Made by a program: the position numbers and the translations under genes. The notes under the pieces are model-generated. The model was not told where the DNA came from and made no database searches. It worked only from the letters and a program-made list of their open reading frames with translations. From Clostridia bacterium (GTDB taxonomy: Bacteria; Bacillota; Clostridia; TANB77; CAG-508), in contig CAAGQX010000152.1 in the NCBI GenBank assembly GCA_900772235.1, forward strand, positions 1-14,383: DNA of 14,383 nt. Reading direction: 5' to 3'. Shown here piece after piece: positions 1 through 7,619 of the stretch. How positions within the stretch are numbered: the stretch's first letter is position 1; the number at the start of each line of letters is the position of its first letter.

Positions 1-13
1 AATATAGAAAAAT

Positions 14-161
14 GTAGGGGCGATTTTAATCGCCCGAAATAGAACATTATTACAATTATTTTTGTTCAATTATGTAATAATATTTATCAATGGTTTGGAA
101 CCCGCCCCTACAAATTTAATAATGTGTTTTTGTATTTGCGGGCGATTAAAATCGCCCCTAC
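14..161. repeat. Palindromic MITE-like intergenic repeat, left copy
   Basis: This GC-rich element sits in very AT-rich intergenic DNA. Its two ends, 14-36 and 139-161, are perfect 23-base inverted repeats of each other, and each end is itself a hairpin (8-bp stem, 2-base loop, at 18-35 and 140-157). A third module at about 92-111 keeps only the CGCCCCTAC arm. All modules share an outer frame GTAGGGGCG...CGCCCG around a self-complementary core. Positions 73-172 match the reverse complement of 14268-14383 at 97 of 100 aligned bases plus one 16-base gap. No clear target-site duplication is visible and nothing is encoded inside, so it would be non-autonomous if mobile. It lies just upstream of folD. 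Hairpin repeats with a GTAGGGGCG frame recur in many bacterial genomes (recollection, not searched). Confidence 0.85.
95..123 (+). promoter_or_regulatory. Possible sigma-A promoter carried by the repeat (left copy)
   Basis: TTGGAA (95-100) is followed after 17 bases by AATAAT (118-123), pointing towards folD. The same arrangement is conserved in the right copy. The -35 matches 4 of 6 consensus bases and the -10 matches 5 of 6. In AT-rich DNA such matches arise by chance, so this is only a candidate. Confidence 0.25.
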
Positions 162-173
162 AACAAATTACAG

Positions 174-202
174 TTGTAAATTATAAAATCTTATAGTATA
201 AT
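174..202 (+). promoter_or_regulatory. Probable folD promoter
   Basis: TTGTAA (174-179) and a perfect TATAAT (197-202) are separated by exactly 17 bases. They lie immediately after the repeat and 35 bases before the folD ATG, giving an expected leader of roughly 28 bases that includes the ribosome site. It is the best sigma-A-like site ahead of the plus-strand gene block. Confidence 0.6.
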
Positions 203-237
203 TACTATGAAATTTTAGTAAAAAAGAAGTGAAAAAA

Positions 238-1083
238 ATGGCAATTATTTTAGATGGAAAAGCTCTAGCAAAAAAAACTAGAGAAGAATTAAAAATAAAA
301 GTTGATGAATTAAAGGGAAAAAATATTTTCCCAAAGCTTGCGGTTATAATGGTTGGAGATGACCCAAGCTCTAAAATTTATGTAAGAAATAAAAGCAAAA
401 CCTGTGAAGAAGTTGGGATTGAATATGAAGAACACTTATTAAGTTCAGATATAGAAATGAAAACACTTTTAGACCTAATAAATGAACTAAACAATAGAAA
501 AGATGTAAATGGCATATTACTACAAAGTCCAATACCTAAGAACTTAGACATAAACTTGGCATTTAGAACTATAAAACCAGAAAAAGATGTTGATGGCTTT
601 AATCCAATAAATGTAGGTAAATTGAGTTTAAACCAAGATTGCTTTGTGTCTTGCACGCCTTTTGGAATTATGAGAATGCTTAGTGAATATAATATTGAAA
701 CAGAAGGAAAACACGCTGTTATAATAGGAAGAAGTAATATTGTAGGAAAACCTATGTTGCAATGCTTATTAAATAAGAATGCAACTGTAACAGTATGCCA
801 TTCTAAAACTCAAAACCTAACGGAAATAACAAAACAAGCAGATATATTAGTTTGTGCTATAGGTAAGCCAAATTTTGTAACAGAAGATATGGTTAAAGAA
901 GGTGCAGTTGTAATAGATGTTGGAATAAATAGAAATGTAGAGGGAAAGGTCTGCGGAGATGTGGATTTTGAAAATGTTTCTAAAAAAGCATCATACATAA
1001 CACCTGTACCAGGTGGAGTTGGACCAATGACAATAGCAATGCTTATGAATAATATAGTAAAAGCTGCTAAGAGTGAAATGTAG
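238..1083 (+). CDS. folD: Bifunctional methylenetetrahydrofolate dehydrogenase/cyclohydrolase FolD
   Basis: Cytosolic enzyme that oxidises 5,10-methylene-THF to methenyl-THF with NADP and hydrolyses it to 10-formyl-THF, feeding purine and formyl-Met-tRNA synthesis. The 281-residue length is normal for the family. The N-terminal catalytic domain has Tyr48 and Lys52 of the YVRNKSKTCEEVG motif, a QSPIP loop (usually QLPLP) and PEKDVDGFNP. The Rossmann domain has VIIGRSNIVGKP, and the end carries TPVPGGVGPMT. I chose the ATG at 238 rather than an in-frame GTG at 229: the purine-rich AAGAAGTGA ribosome site overlaps the GTG and is well spaced for the ATG, and the protein then begins MAIILDG as is usual. 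It is the first gene of the plus-strand block, 45 bases before dprA. Confidence 0.96.
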   Translation: MAIILDGKALAKKTREELKIKVDELKGKNIFPKLAVIMVGDDPSSKIYVRNKSKTCEEVGIEYEEHLLSSDIEMKTLLDLINELNNRKDVNGILLQSPIPKNLDINLAFRTIKPEKDVDGFNPINVGKLSLNQDCFVSCTPFGIMRMLSEYNIETEGKHAVIIGRSNIVGKPMLQCLLNKNATVTVCHSKTQNLTEITKQADILVCAIGKPNFVTEDMVKEGAVVIDVGINRNVEGKVCGDVDFENVSKKASYITPVPGGVGPMTIAMLMNNIVKAAKSEM

Positions 1084-1128
1084 TTAGATATGATATAGGG
1101 CATATTTTGGGGGATAGAAAGGAATAAG

Positions 1129-1988
1129 ATGAAAGAAAACATATTTTGGCTATGGCTTTCAAGATTAAACCTAGATCCTACTAATTTAAGAAAAGTTTTA
1201 AAAAAGCTAAGCCCTACGGATATATGGCAAATGCAAGCAAAAGAACTTGAAAAGGTATTTACGAGTAAAGAGATAAGTAAAATATTAGATGCGCAATATA
1301 GAAAAAATTTAGATAAGTATATGGAATATATGGCTAAAAATAAAATAAATTTTATTACAATAAATGATAAAAACTATCCAGCTATATTAAAAAACTTAGA
1401 AAATACACCAATATTTTTATATACTTTAGGAAATGAGAAATTATTACATCAAGAATCTATTGCAATTGTTGGAAGTAGAAGATGCACAGAATATGGAAAA
1501 ACTATGTCACAAGCATTTTCTTATTTACTAGCCAAAAACAATATAACAATAGTAAGTGGTTTGGCACAGGGAATAGATAGCTATGCACACGAGGGATGCT
1601 TGTTAGCAAGTGGAAAAACAATTGCAGTAATTGGTACAGGAATGGATATTATATATCCAAAAGAAAATAAGGAACTTGCGGAAAAAATAATAAAAAAAGA
1701 TGGACTAATTATTTCTGAATACCCACTTGGTACAAGACCAAACAAAAATAATTTCCCAAGAAGAAACAGAATAATAAGTGGATTATCAAAAGGAGTTTTG
1801 GTAATAGAAGCGGGAGAAAAAAGCGGAGCTTTAATAACAGTAAACTATGCATTGGAACAGGGAAAAGAAGTTTATGTAATACCACGGAAATATTACAAAC
1901 AATATGGCAAAACGGAAGCAATGAACTTTTAAAAGAAGGAGCAAAATTGGTTACAAATATACAAGATATATTAATAGATTTTGCTTGA
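1129..1988 (+). pseudogene. dprA: DNA-processing protein DprA/Smf, frameshifted near the 3' end
   Basis: DprA loads RecA on incoming single-stranded DNA during transformation. The uninterrupted frame (1129-1932, 267 residues) has an N-terminal helical region and a Rossmann-like core: IAIVGSR (111-117), SGLAQGID (143-150), GTGMDIIYP (169-177), NFPRRNRIISGLS (208-220), and SGALITV followed by ALEQGKEVYVIP. After that last motif the frame turns into non-family residues and stops at 1930-1932. Dropping one C at 1885 restores PGNITNNM, and dropping one A in the AAAA run at 1909-1912 restores ANGSNELLKEGAKLV and runs to TGA at 1986-1988. The repaired protein would have 285 residues with the normal PGN-to-GSN spacing. 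Even repaired it ends at the Rossmann fold and lacks the C-terminal winged-helix domain found in many longer homologues. The start has an AAAGGA site. The cause may be true decay or base-calling error. Confidence 0.85.
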
Positions 1989-2008
1989 ATTTTAGAGGCT
2001 AATATAAT
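1981..2008 (+). promoter_or_regulatory. Possible internal promoter before the PBP gene
   Basis: TTGCTT (1981-1986) is followed after 16 bases by a perfect TATAAT (2003-2008), just past the dprA reading-frame end. The -35 is weak (3 of 6). It would give the PBP gene its own start, with the AGGAGG site at 2030-2035. Confidence 0.35.
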
Positions 2009-2045
2009 ATAATAAATGATAGTAAAAATAGGAGGTTTATAAGCC

Positions 2046-4568
2046 ATGAATAAAGGAGAACACACAAAAAAAAGTAAATTAAAAAATAAGAACAAAACTA
2101 AGATAAAAAAAGAACATAAAAAAAATCCAAAACTTAGAAAAATAATAGGAAGAACATTACTAGTGCTACTTTTTATAATTTTAATATTAGCAGGAATTGT
2201 AATAGGGAAAATATATACAATATTTTCTGAAACTAAAGTAGATATGGCACAAGTAGCAATAAGCCACGAGAACTCTGTAGTAAAAGACATAGATGAAAAT
2301 ATAGTGGCAACACTTAGTGGGGATGAAAATAGAGAAAGCATTAAATTATCGGAAATGTCAGAATACTTACCAGAGGCATTTGTTGCAATAGAAGATGAAA
2401 GATTTTTCGAACATGGACCAATAGACATAAAAAGAACAATGGCTGCAACAGTAAAATTAGCATTAAGCAAAATTGGTATAGGATCATCTAGCTATGGAGG
2501 AAGTACTATAACACAGCAAATGGTAAAAAATTTAACTAAAGATAAAGAAAGAACATGGGAAAGAAAAGTTAGAGAAATTTCAAGAGCATATTATATTGAA
2601 AAAGAACTTTCTAAAAAACAAATTTTGGAACTATATCTAAACTTGATTTTCTTAGGTGATAGAGCATATGGAGTTGAAGTAGCATCTAATTACTACTTTA
2701 GCAAAAGTGCAGCAGACCTAGATTTGGCAGAAAGTGCGTTCCTAGCAGGAATAAATAACACACCAAATTCATACAATCCATTTAATGATGATACAGAAGA
2801 AGCACAAACTAAAAAAATGGACTTAATTAAAAGAAGAACTAAAACAGTACTTGCTAAAATGTTAGAACTAAATAAGATAAATCAAGAAGAATATGATGCA
2901 GCAGTTGCAGAAGTGGAAGAAGGACTAAAATTCGAAAAAGGCAAAATTATAGAAAATGTATATTCTTACCATACAGACGCTGCAGTAAATGAAGTAATAA
3001 ACGAACTAGCAGATAAGAACAATTGGACATATGAATATGCAAAATTATATGTTACAAATAGTGGAATAACAATTTATTCTACACAAAATACAAAAATTCA
3101 AAATATAATGGAAGAGGAATTCTCGCAAGACAAATACAAAAAAACAGAAACAGTTAAAGGAGTAACATACGAATCACAAGCTGCAATGACATTGATAGAC
3201 CACAAAACAGGTCACGTAGTTGCAACAGTCGGAGGACTTGGAAAAAAGACAACTTCTTTTGGATTAAACAGAGCAACACAAAGTCCAAGACAAACAGGTT
3301 CATCAATGAAACCTTTAGCAGTAGTGGCACCAGGAATAGAAAAAGGAATTATAACAGCAGCAACATGCTTTGACGATGTACCAAGTTACATAGGAAATTC
3401 GTATGTAAAAAACTCAACAGGATATAGAGGACTATGTACTACAAGATATGCAATAGAAACATCTCAAAACGTACCAATGGCACAAGCAATATTAAAAATA
3501 GGAACACAGGAGTCAATAGATTTCCTAAAAACAATGGGAATTACAACTTTAGATGAAAGAGATAATTACTATGGTTTAGCTTTAGGAGGTTTAACTAAAG
3601 GTATAACTACTCTTGAAATGGCAGGAGCATATGCTTGCATTGCTAACGATGGAGAATATATTGAACCAACATTCTTTACAAAAGTAGAAGATAAAAATGG
3701 AAATGTAATATTAGAAACATCACAAGAAACAAGAACTGTAATGTCAAAATCTGCTGCATATGTAGTAAAAGAAATATTAACTCAACCAGTAAAATCTGGA
3801 ACAGCAACATATTGCGCTATTTCAGGAATGAGTGTAGCTGCAAAAACAGGTACAACAGATGATAATTTTGATAGATGGCTTTGCGGATTTACACCATACT
3901 ATTCAGCAGCGACTTGGTATGGATATGACTATAATGTTGAAGTTAGATGGAGCGGAACAAACCCAGCAGGACTTTTATGGTCAAGAGTTATGAAAAATGC
4001 ACACCAAGGGTTGTCAGGAAAAACATTTGCAAGCACAAAACCAGATGGAGTTGTAACTGCAACTGTATGTAAGAGCTCAGGAATGCTTGCAACAGATATT
4101 TGTAAAGAAGATCCAAGAGGAGATCAATCATATACAGAATATTTTGTTAAAGGAACAGTGCCTACAGAACAATGTACTTGCCACGTTAAAGTAGATATAT
4201 GTAAAGAAACTGGATTACTTGCAAATGAATATTGTCCAGATAAGGAAACAAAAGTATTTATTACAAGACCAAATGTAGATACAGATACAGCATGGCAAAA
4301 GGCAAAAGATGCACAATATACATTAACTATAAAAGACCATTGCACACTTCATGTAGCACCAGTTGTAAAACCAGAAGAACCAGACAAACCAGATAAGCCA
4401 GACAATCCAGATAAACCAGACAAACCAGATAACCCAAACGAAAATACAACAGGGGGTAACAACACAGGGGGAAATACCACAGATGGAAATACAACAGGAG
4501 GCAACAATACAACAGGAGGTAATACAACTACAGGAAATGAAGTGACTGGAAATAACACGACTCCATAG
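2046..4568 (+). CDS. ponA: Class A penicillin-binding protein (PBP1A type)
   Basis: Bifunctional peptidoglycan synthase that polymerises lipid II glycan chains and cross-links stem peptides outside the membrane. The 840 residues run: a very basic cytoplasmic tail (1-35), one membrane anchor (about 36-58), a GT51 glycosyltransferase with EDERFFEH (catalytic Glu116) and GGSTITQQ, then a transpeptidase with SxxK at Ser419-Lys422, SQN at 473-475 and KTGT at 600-603. A Cys-rich stretch follows (CKSSGMLATDIC; VKGTVPTEQC), as in clostridial PBP1A proteins. The end (775-840) is low complexity: Pro-Asp-Lys repeats, then Asn-Thr-Gly repeats, probably a disordered wall-spanning tail. A full AGGAGG site lies 10 bases before ATG. 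cysS begins 17 bases after the stop. All catalytic motifs are intact. Confidence 0.95.
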   Translation: MNKGEHTKKSKLKNKNKTKIKKEHKKNPKLRKIIGRTLLVLLFIILILAGIVIGKIYTIFSETKVDMAQVAISHENSVVKDIDENIVATLSGDENRESIKLSEMSEYLPEAFVAIEDERFFEHGPIDIKRTMAATVKLALSKIGIGSSSYGGSTITQQMVKNLTKDKERTWERKVREISRAYYIEKELSKKQILELYLNLIFLGDRAYGVEVASNYYFSKSAADLDLAESAFLAGINNTPNSYNPFNDDTEEAQTKKMDLIKRRTKTVLAKMLELNKINQEEYDAAVAEVEEGLKFEKGKIIENVYSYHTDAAVNEVINELADKNNWTYEYAKLYVTNSGITIYSTQNTKIQNIMEEEFSQDKYKKTETVKGVTYESQAAMTLIDHKTGHVVATVGGLGKKTTSFGLNRATQSPRQTGSSMKPLAVVAPGIEKGIITAATCFDDVPSYIGNSYVKNSTGYRGLCTTRYAIETSQNVPMAQAILKIGTQESIDFLKTMGITTLDERDNYYGLALGGLTKGITTLEMAGAYACIANDGEYIEPTFFTKVEDKNGNVILETSQETRTVMSKSAAYVVKEILTQPVKSGTATYCAISGMSVAAKTGTTDDNFDRWLCGFTPYYSAATWYGYDYNVEVRWSGTNPAGLLWSRVMKNAHQGLSGKTFASTKPDGVVTATVCKSSGMLATDICKEDPRGDQSYTEYFVKGTVPTEQCTCHVKVDICKETGLLANEYCPDKETKVFITRPNVDTDTAWQKAKDAQYTLTIKDHCTLHVAPVVKPEEPDKPDKPDNPDKPDKPDNPNENTTGGNNTGGNTTDGNTTGGNNTTGGNTTTGNEVTGNNTTP

Positions 4569-4585
4569 AAGGAAGGACGATAAAT

Positions 4586-5974
4586 TTGAAATTAAATTTT
4601 TATAATACATTAACAAGAACAAAAGAGGAATTTAAACCACTAGAAGGAAACACTGTTAGAATTTATTCGTGCGGACCAACTGTTTATAAAGATGCAACAA
4701 TTGGAAATATGAAATCGTATATATTTATGGATACTTTAAGAAGAGTACTAAAATATAATGGATACGACTTAAAACACGCAATGAATATAACAGATGTAGG
4801 ACATCTAGTTTCAGATGCAGACGAAGGAGAAGACAAAATGATAAAGGCATCTAAAGAAGAAAAGAAAACTCCTTTAGAAATAGCAAAAATTTATACAGAT
4901 AGATTTTTTGAAGATTTTGAAAGATTAAATATAGAAAAACCAGAAATAATATGCAAAGCAACAGATCATATTAACGATATGATAGAATTTGTACAGAGTT
5001 TATTAGATAATGGATACGCATATGAAACATCAACAGCAATTTATTTTGATGTTAGCAAACTAGATAAATATGGAATACTTTCAGGAATTGATGTAAGAAA
5101 CCAAAAAGCAGGGGCAAGAGTTGAAGTAGACAAAGAAAAAAGGAATCCATATGATTTTGCATTATTTATTAAAGCCCCAGAAAACCACATAATGAAATGG
5201 GAAAGTCCATGGGGACTTGCATATCCAGGATGGCACATAGAATGTTCAACTATGAGCAATAAATATTTGGGTGAAGTTTTCGACATACATACAGGTGGAA
5301 TAGATTTAATACCAACTCACCACGAAAATGAGATTGCACAAAGTAAAGGAAAAACAGGTAAAATACCTGCAAAATTCTGGATGCACTGCGATTACCTTTT
5401 AATAGATGGTGGAAAAATGTCTAAAAGCCTAGGAAATACTTACTTAGTTACAGATTTAATGGAAAAAGGCTATGACCCACTTAGCTTTAAAATGATGTGC
5501 TATACAGCACATTATAGAAATAAATTGAACTTTACTTGGGAAGGTTTAGCTAGTAGCCAAAGTGCATTAGCAAGATTAAAAGAAGGATATGCAAAACATA
5601 AAGAAGGGCTAGACGATATTGATGACACTCAAGTAGAAGAATACAGAAAAAAATTCCATGAAGCAATAAATGACGATATGAATATGCCTATGGCAATGAG
5701 TATAGTTTGGGATGTAGTAAAAAATCCTAATAAATCTAAAAAATTAGCTGAATTATTATTAGACTTTGACAAAGTTATGGGCTTAAAAATAACAGAGCCA
5801 ATTTTCAAAAAAGAAGAAGAAATACCAGAAGAAATAGCCCAAATAGTTGAAAAAAGAAAACAAGCAAGAGCAAATAAAGACTGGGCTACATCGGATGCAT
5901 TAAGAGATGAACTAAAAGAAAAAGGATACAATGTAAAAGATTCAAAAGACGGAATGACAATTGAAAAAATATAA
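4586..5974 (+). CDS. cysS: Cysteinyl-tRNA synthetase
   Basis: Class Ia synthetase that charges tRNA-Cys in the cytosol. The 462 residues match the family length. The N-terminal YSCGPTVY carries the zinc ligand Cys29. The other expected zinc ligands appear in WHIECSTM and THHENEIAQS, and KMSKS is perfect at 277-281. The C-terminal region has the usual QARANKDWATSDALRDELKEKG helix pair. The HIGH/HIGN signature reads TIGN (Thr38): the first His, conserved in most CysRS, is replaced. Start is a TTG at 4586, supported by GGAAGG at 4571-4576 with a 9-base gap and by the family-like beginning KLNFYNTLTR; no better ATG is nearby. It is probably co-transcribed with the PBP gene (17-base gap) and the dCMP deaminase (11-base gap). 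Confidence 0.96.
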   Translation: MKLNFYNTLTRTKEEFKPLEGNTVRIYSCGPTVYKDATIGNMKSYIFMDTLRRVLKYNGYDLKHAMNITDVGHLVSDADEGEDKMIKASKEEKKTPLEIAKIYTDRFFEDFERLNIEKPEIICKATDHINDMIEFVQSLLDNGYAYETSTAIYFDVSKLDKYGILSGIDVRNQKAGARVEVDKEKRNPYDFALFIKAPENHIMKWESPWGLAYPGWHIECSTMSNKYLGEVFDIHTGGIDLIPTHHENEIAQSKGKTGKIPAKFWMHCDYLLIDGGKMSKSLGNTYLVTDLMEKGYDPLSFKMMCYTAHYRNKLNFTWEGLASSQSALARLKEGYAKHKEGLDDIDDTQVEEYRKKFHEAINDDMNMPMAMSIVWDVVKNPNKSKKLAELLLDFDKVMGLKITEPIFKKEEEIPEEIAQIVEKRKQARANKDWATSDALRDELKEKGYNVKDSKDGMTIEKI

Positions 5975-5985
5975 AGGAGTAAAAA

Positions 5986-6468
5986 ATGCCAAAAAGAGAA
6001 GGATATATAAATTGGGATGAATATTTTATGGGGATAGCGCTTCTTTCAAAAGAAAGAAGCAAAGATCCTAACACACAAGTAGGAGCTTGTATAGTAAGCG
6101 AAGATAATAAGATTTTATCAATGGGATATAATGGCTTTCCAAGTGGATGTTTAGATGAGGACATCTCTTGGGAAAGAGAAGGAAACACTTTAGATACAAA
6201 ATATCCATATGTATGCCACGCAGAGCTAAATGCCATACTAAATTATACAGGAACATCATTAAAAGGAAGTAAAGTATATGTAACTATGTTTCCTTGCAAT
6301 GAGTGCACAAAAGCAATAATTCAATCTGGAATAAAAGAAGTAATATATATGAACGATAAATATAAAGATACAGACAGTGTAAAAGCATCAAAAAAAATGT
6401 TAGATTTATGCCACATAAAATATATTCAATATAATCCTACAGGTAAGAAGATAGAATTAGACCTGTAA
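5986..6468 (+). CDS. dCMP deaminase, eukaryote/T-even phage type
   Basis: Zinc enzyme expected to deaminate dCMP to dUMP, supplying thymidylate synthase. The 160 residues contain VGACIV, the allosteric-loop motif GYNGFPSGC, then DTKYPYVCHAELNAIL with His78 (zinc) and Glu80 (proton transfer), and PCNEC with zinc ligands Cys104 and Cys107. The DTKYPYVCHAELNAI block resembles the animal DCTD and T4 enzymes more than Bacillus ComEB, which has a longer Cys-rich insertion before HAE (comparison from memory). In the DCTD group dCTP activates and dTTP inhibits; this is inferred here, not shown. The AAGGAG site sits directly after the cysS stop, which suggests coupled expression. The next gene follows after 33 bases. 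Confidence 0.92.
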   Translation: MPKREGYINWDEYFMGIALLSKERSKDPNTQVGACIVSEDNKILSMGYNGFPSGCLDEDISWEREGNTLDTKYPYVCHAELNAILNYTGTSLKGSKVYVTMFPCNECTKAIIQSGIKEVIYMNDKYKDTDSVKASKKMLDLCHIKYIQYNPTGKKIELDL

Positions 6469-6501
6469 AATAACTACCAGAAGATATTGATTGGAGGAAA
6501 A

Positions 6502-7560
6502 ATGATTTTATTAGCGAAGGAAGAAGAAAAAGAATATAAAGAATTTTTGGAAAACCACGATAGATGTAACTTCCAACAGAGCTTAGAATGGGGAAAAGTA
6601 AAAACTAGTTGGAAAAATGAAGTAGTTTTAGCAAAAGACGAAAATGGAAAGATCATTGGTGCAATTAGTGTACTAATTAGAAAAATACCTATTTTTGGAA
6701 ACTTTATGTATGTTTCAAGAGGACCAATTTGTGATATACACAACGAAAAAGTTCTAAAGGAATTAACTGAAGGATTAAGAGAACTTGCAAAACAATATAA
6801 AGCATTTACATTAAGAATGGAACCAGACATAAAAAGTGATGATGAAGAATTCAAGAAAATAATAAAAAACTTAGGTTTTAAAATAAACGATAAGGGCAAG
6901 AATTTTAGTGATGGAATACAACCAAGATATGTATTCAGACTAGATATAAAAGGAAAAACAGAAGATGAAATCTTTGCAGCATTCCACCAAAAAACAAGGT
7001 ATAATGTAAGACTTGCTATTAAAAAAGGCATAGAAATAAGAGAAGGAACTAGAAAAGACTTAGAAGATTTCCACAAAATAATGATGGTAACAGGAAAAAG
7101 AGACAACTTTATGATAAGACCACTTTCATATTTTGAAAAAATGTACGATTGCTTAGCTCCAGAACATTTAAAACTAATGATGGCATATTATAATGGACAA
7201 CCAGTGTCTGGAATTATAGATATAATATATGGAAACAAAATTTGGTATTTATATGGTGCAAGCAGTAATGAACATAGAAATTTAATGCCAAACTATTTAT
7301 TACAATGGGAAATGATAAAATATTCTATAGAACACGGAAAAGATATGTACGACTTTAGAGGGGTAACAGGAATAGTAGATGAAAAAGACCCACATTACGG
7401 ATTATACAGATTTAAAAAAGGCTTTAATGCAGAATTTACAGAATTTGTTGGAGAAGTATATATAAACTTTAAACCAGTAACATATAAAATGTACAAATTT
7501 TCAGAAAAATTGTATAAAAACTTTGCAGAATTAAAAACAAAAATAAAAAGAAGTAAATAA
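6502..7560 (+). CDS. FemX/FemA-like peptidoglycan-bridge aminoacyltransferase
   Basis: Probable FemABX-family enzyme (double GNAT fold) that adds amino acids from aminoacyl-tRNA to the lipid II stem-peptide lysine or equivalent at the inner membrane face. Family signs in the 352 residues are FQQSLEWGKVK near the N terminus, YVSRGP, the substrate-site HQKTRYNVRLAIKKG, WYLYGASSNEHRNLMPNYLLQW, DFRGV and YGLYRFKKGFN. There is no clear seryl-tRNA-synthetase-like coiled-coil insertion, so it resembles the shorter FemX form. ATG at 6502 is chosen because GGAGG (6493-6497) lies just ahead of it, while an in-frame TTG at 6487 lies upstream of that site. The PBP and Alr-like genes nearby support a wall role. 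The donor amino acid cannot be read from sequence. The gene is followed by a 59-base gap. Confidence 0.88.
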   Translation: MILLAKEEEKEYKEFLENHDRCNFQQSLEWGKVKTSWKNEVVLAKDENGKIIGAISVLIRKIPIFGNFMYVSRGPICDIHNEKVLKELTEGLRELAKQYKAFTLRMEPDIKSDDEEFKKIIKNLGFKINDKGKNFSDGIQPRYVFRLDIKGKTEDEIFAAFHQKTRYNVRLAIKKGIEIREGTRKDLEDFHKIMMVTGKRDNFMIRPLSYFEKMYDCLAPEHLKLMMAYYNGQPVSGIIDIIYGNKIWYLYGASSNEHRNLMPNYLLQWEMIKYSIEHGKDMYDFRGVTGIVDEKDPHYGLYRFKKGFNAEFTEFVGEVYINFKPVTYKMYKFSEKLYKNFAELKTKIKRSK

Positions 7561-7619
7561 AAATTTATATTTAGTGTTTTGAAAAAATACAAAACCAATA
7601 AATGTGAAAGGAAAATAAT

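Noticed and set aside
14..161. CRISPR array in the repeated GTAGGGGCG units
   Set aside because: Units are irregularly spaced, in both orientations, with hairpin cores that differ, and there are no cas genes.
229..237. GTG start for folD three codons upstream
   Set aside because: It overlaps the ribosome site; ATG at 238 gives the normal FolD N terminus.
1890..1932. Programmed frameshift in dprA
   Set aside because: Two separate shifts in the same direction at sites with no slippery heptamer plus stimulator; simple insertions explain it better.
4323..4622. Several overlapping minus-strand ORFs across the PBP tail
   Set aside because: They are shadows of the repetitive Pro/Asp/Lys and Asn/Thr/Gly codons; no ribosome sites and repetitive translations.
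7576..7595. GTTTTG/CAAAAC hairpin in the gap before the Alr-like gene as a terminator
   Set aside because: Only 6 weak base pairs with an 8-base loop and no T run; such pairs are expected by chance in this AT-rich DNA.
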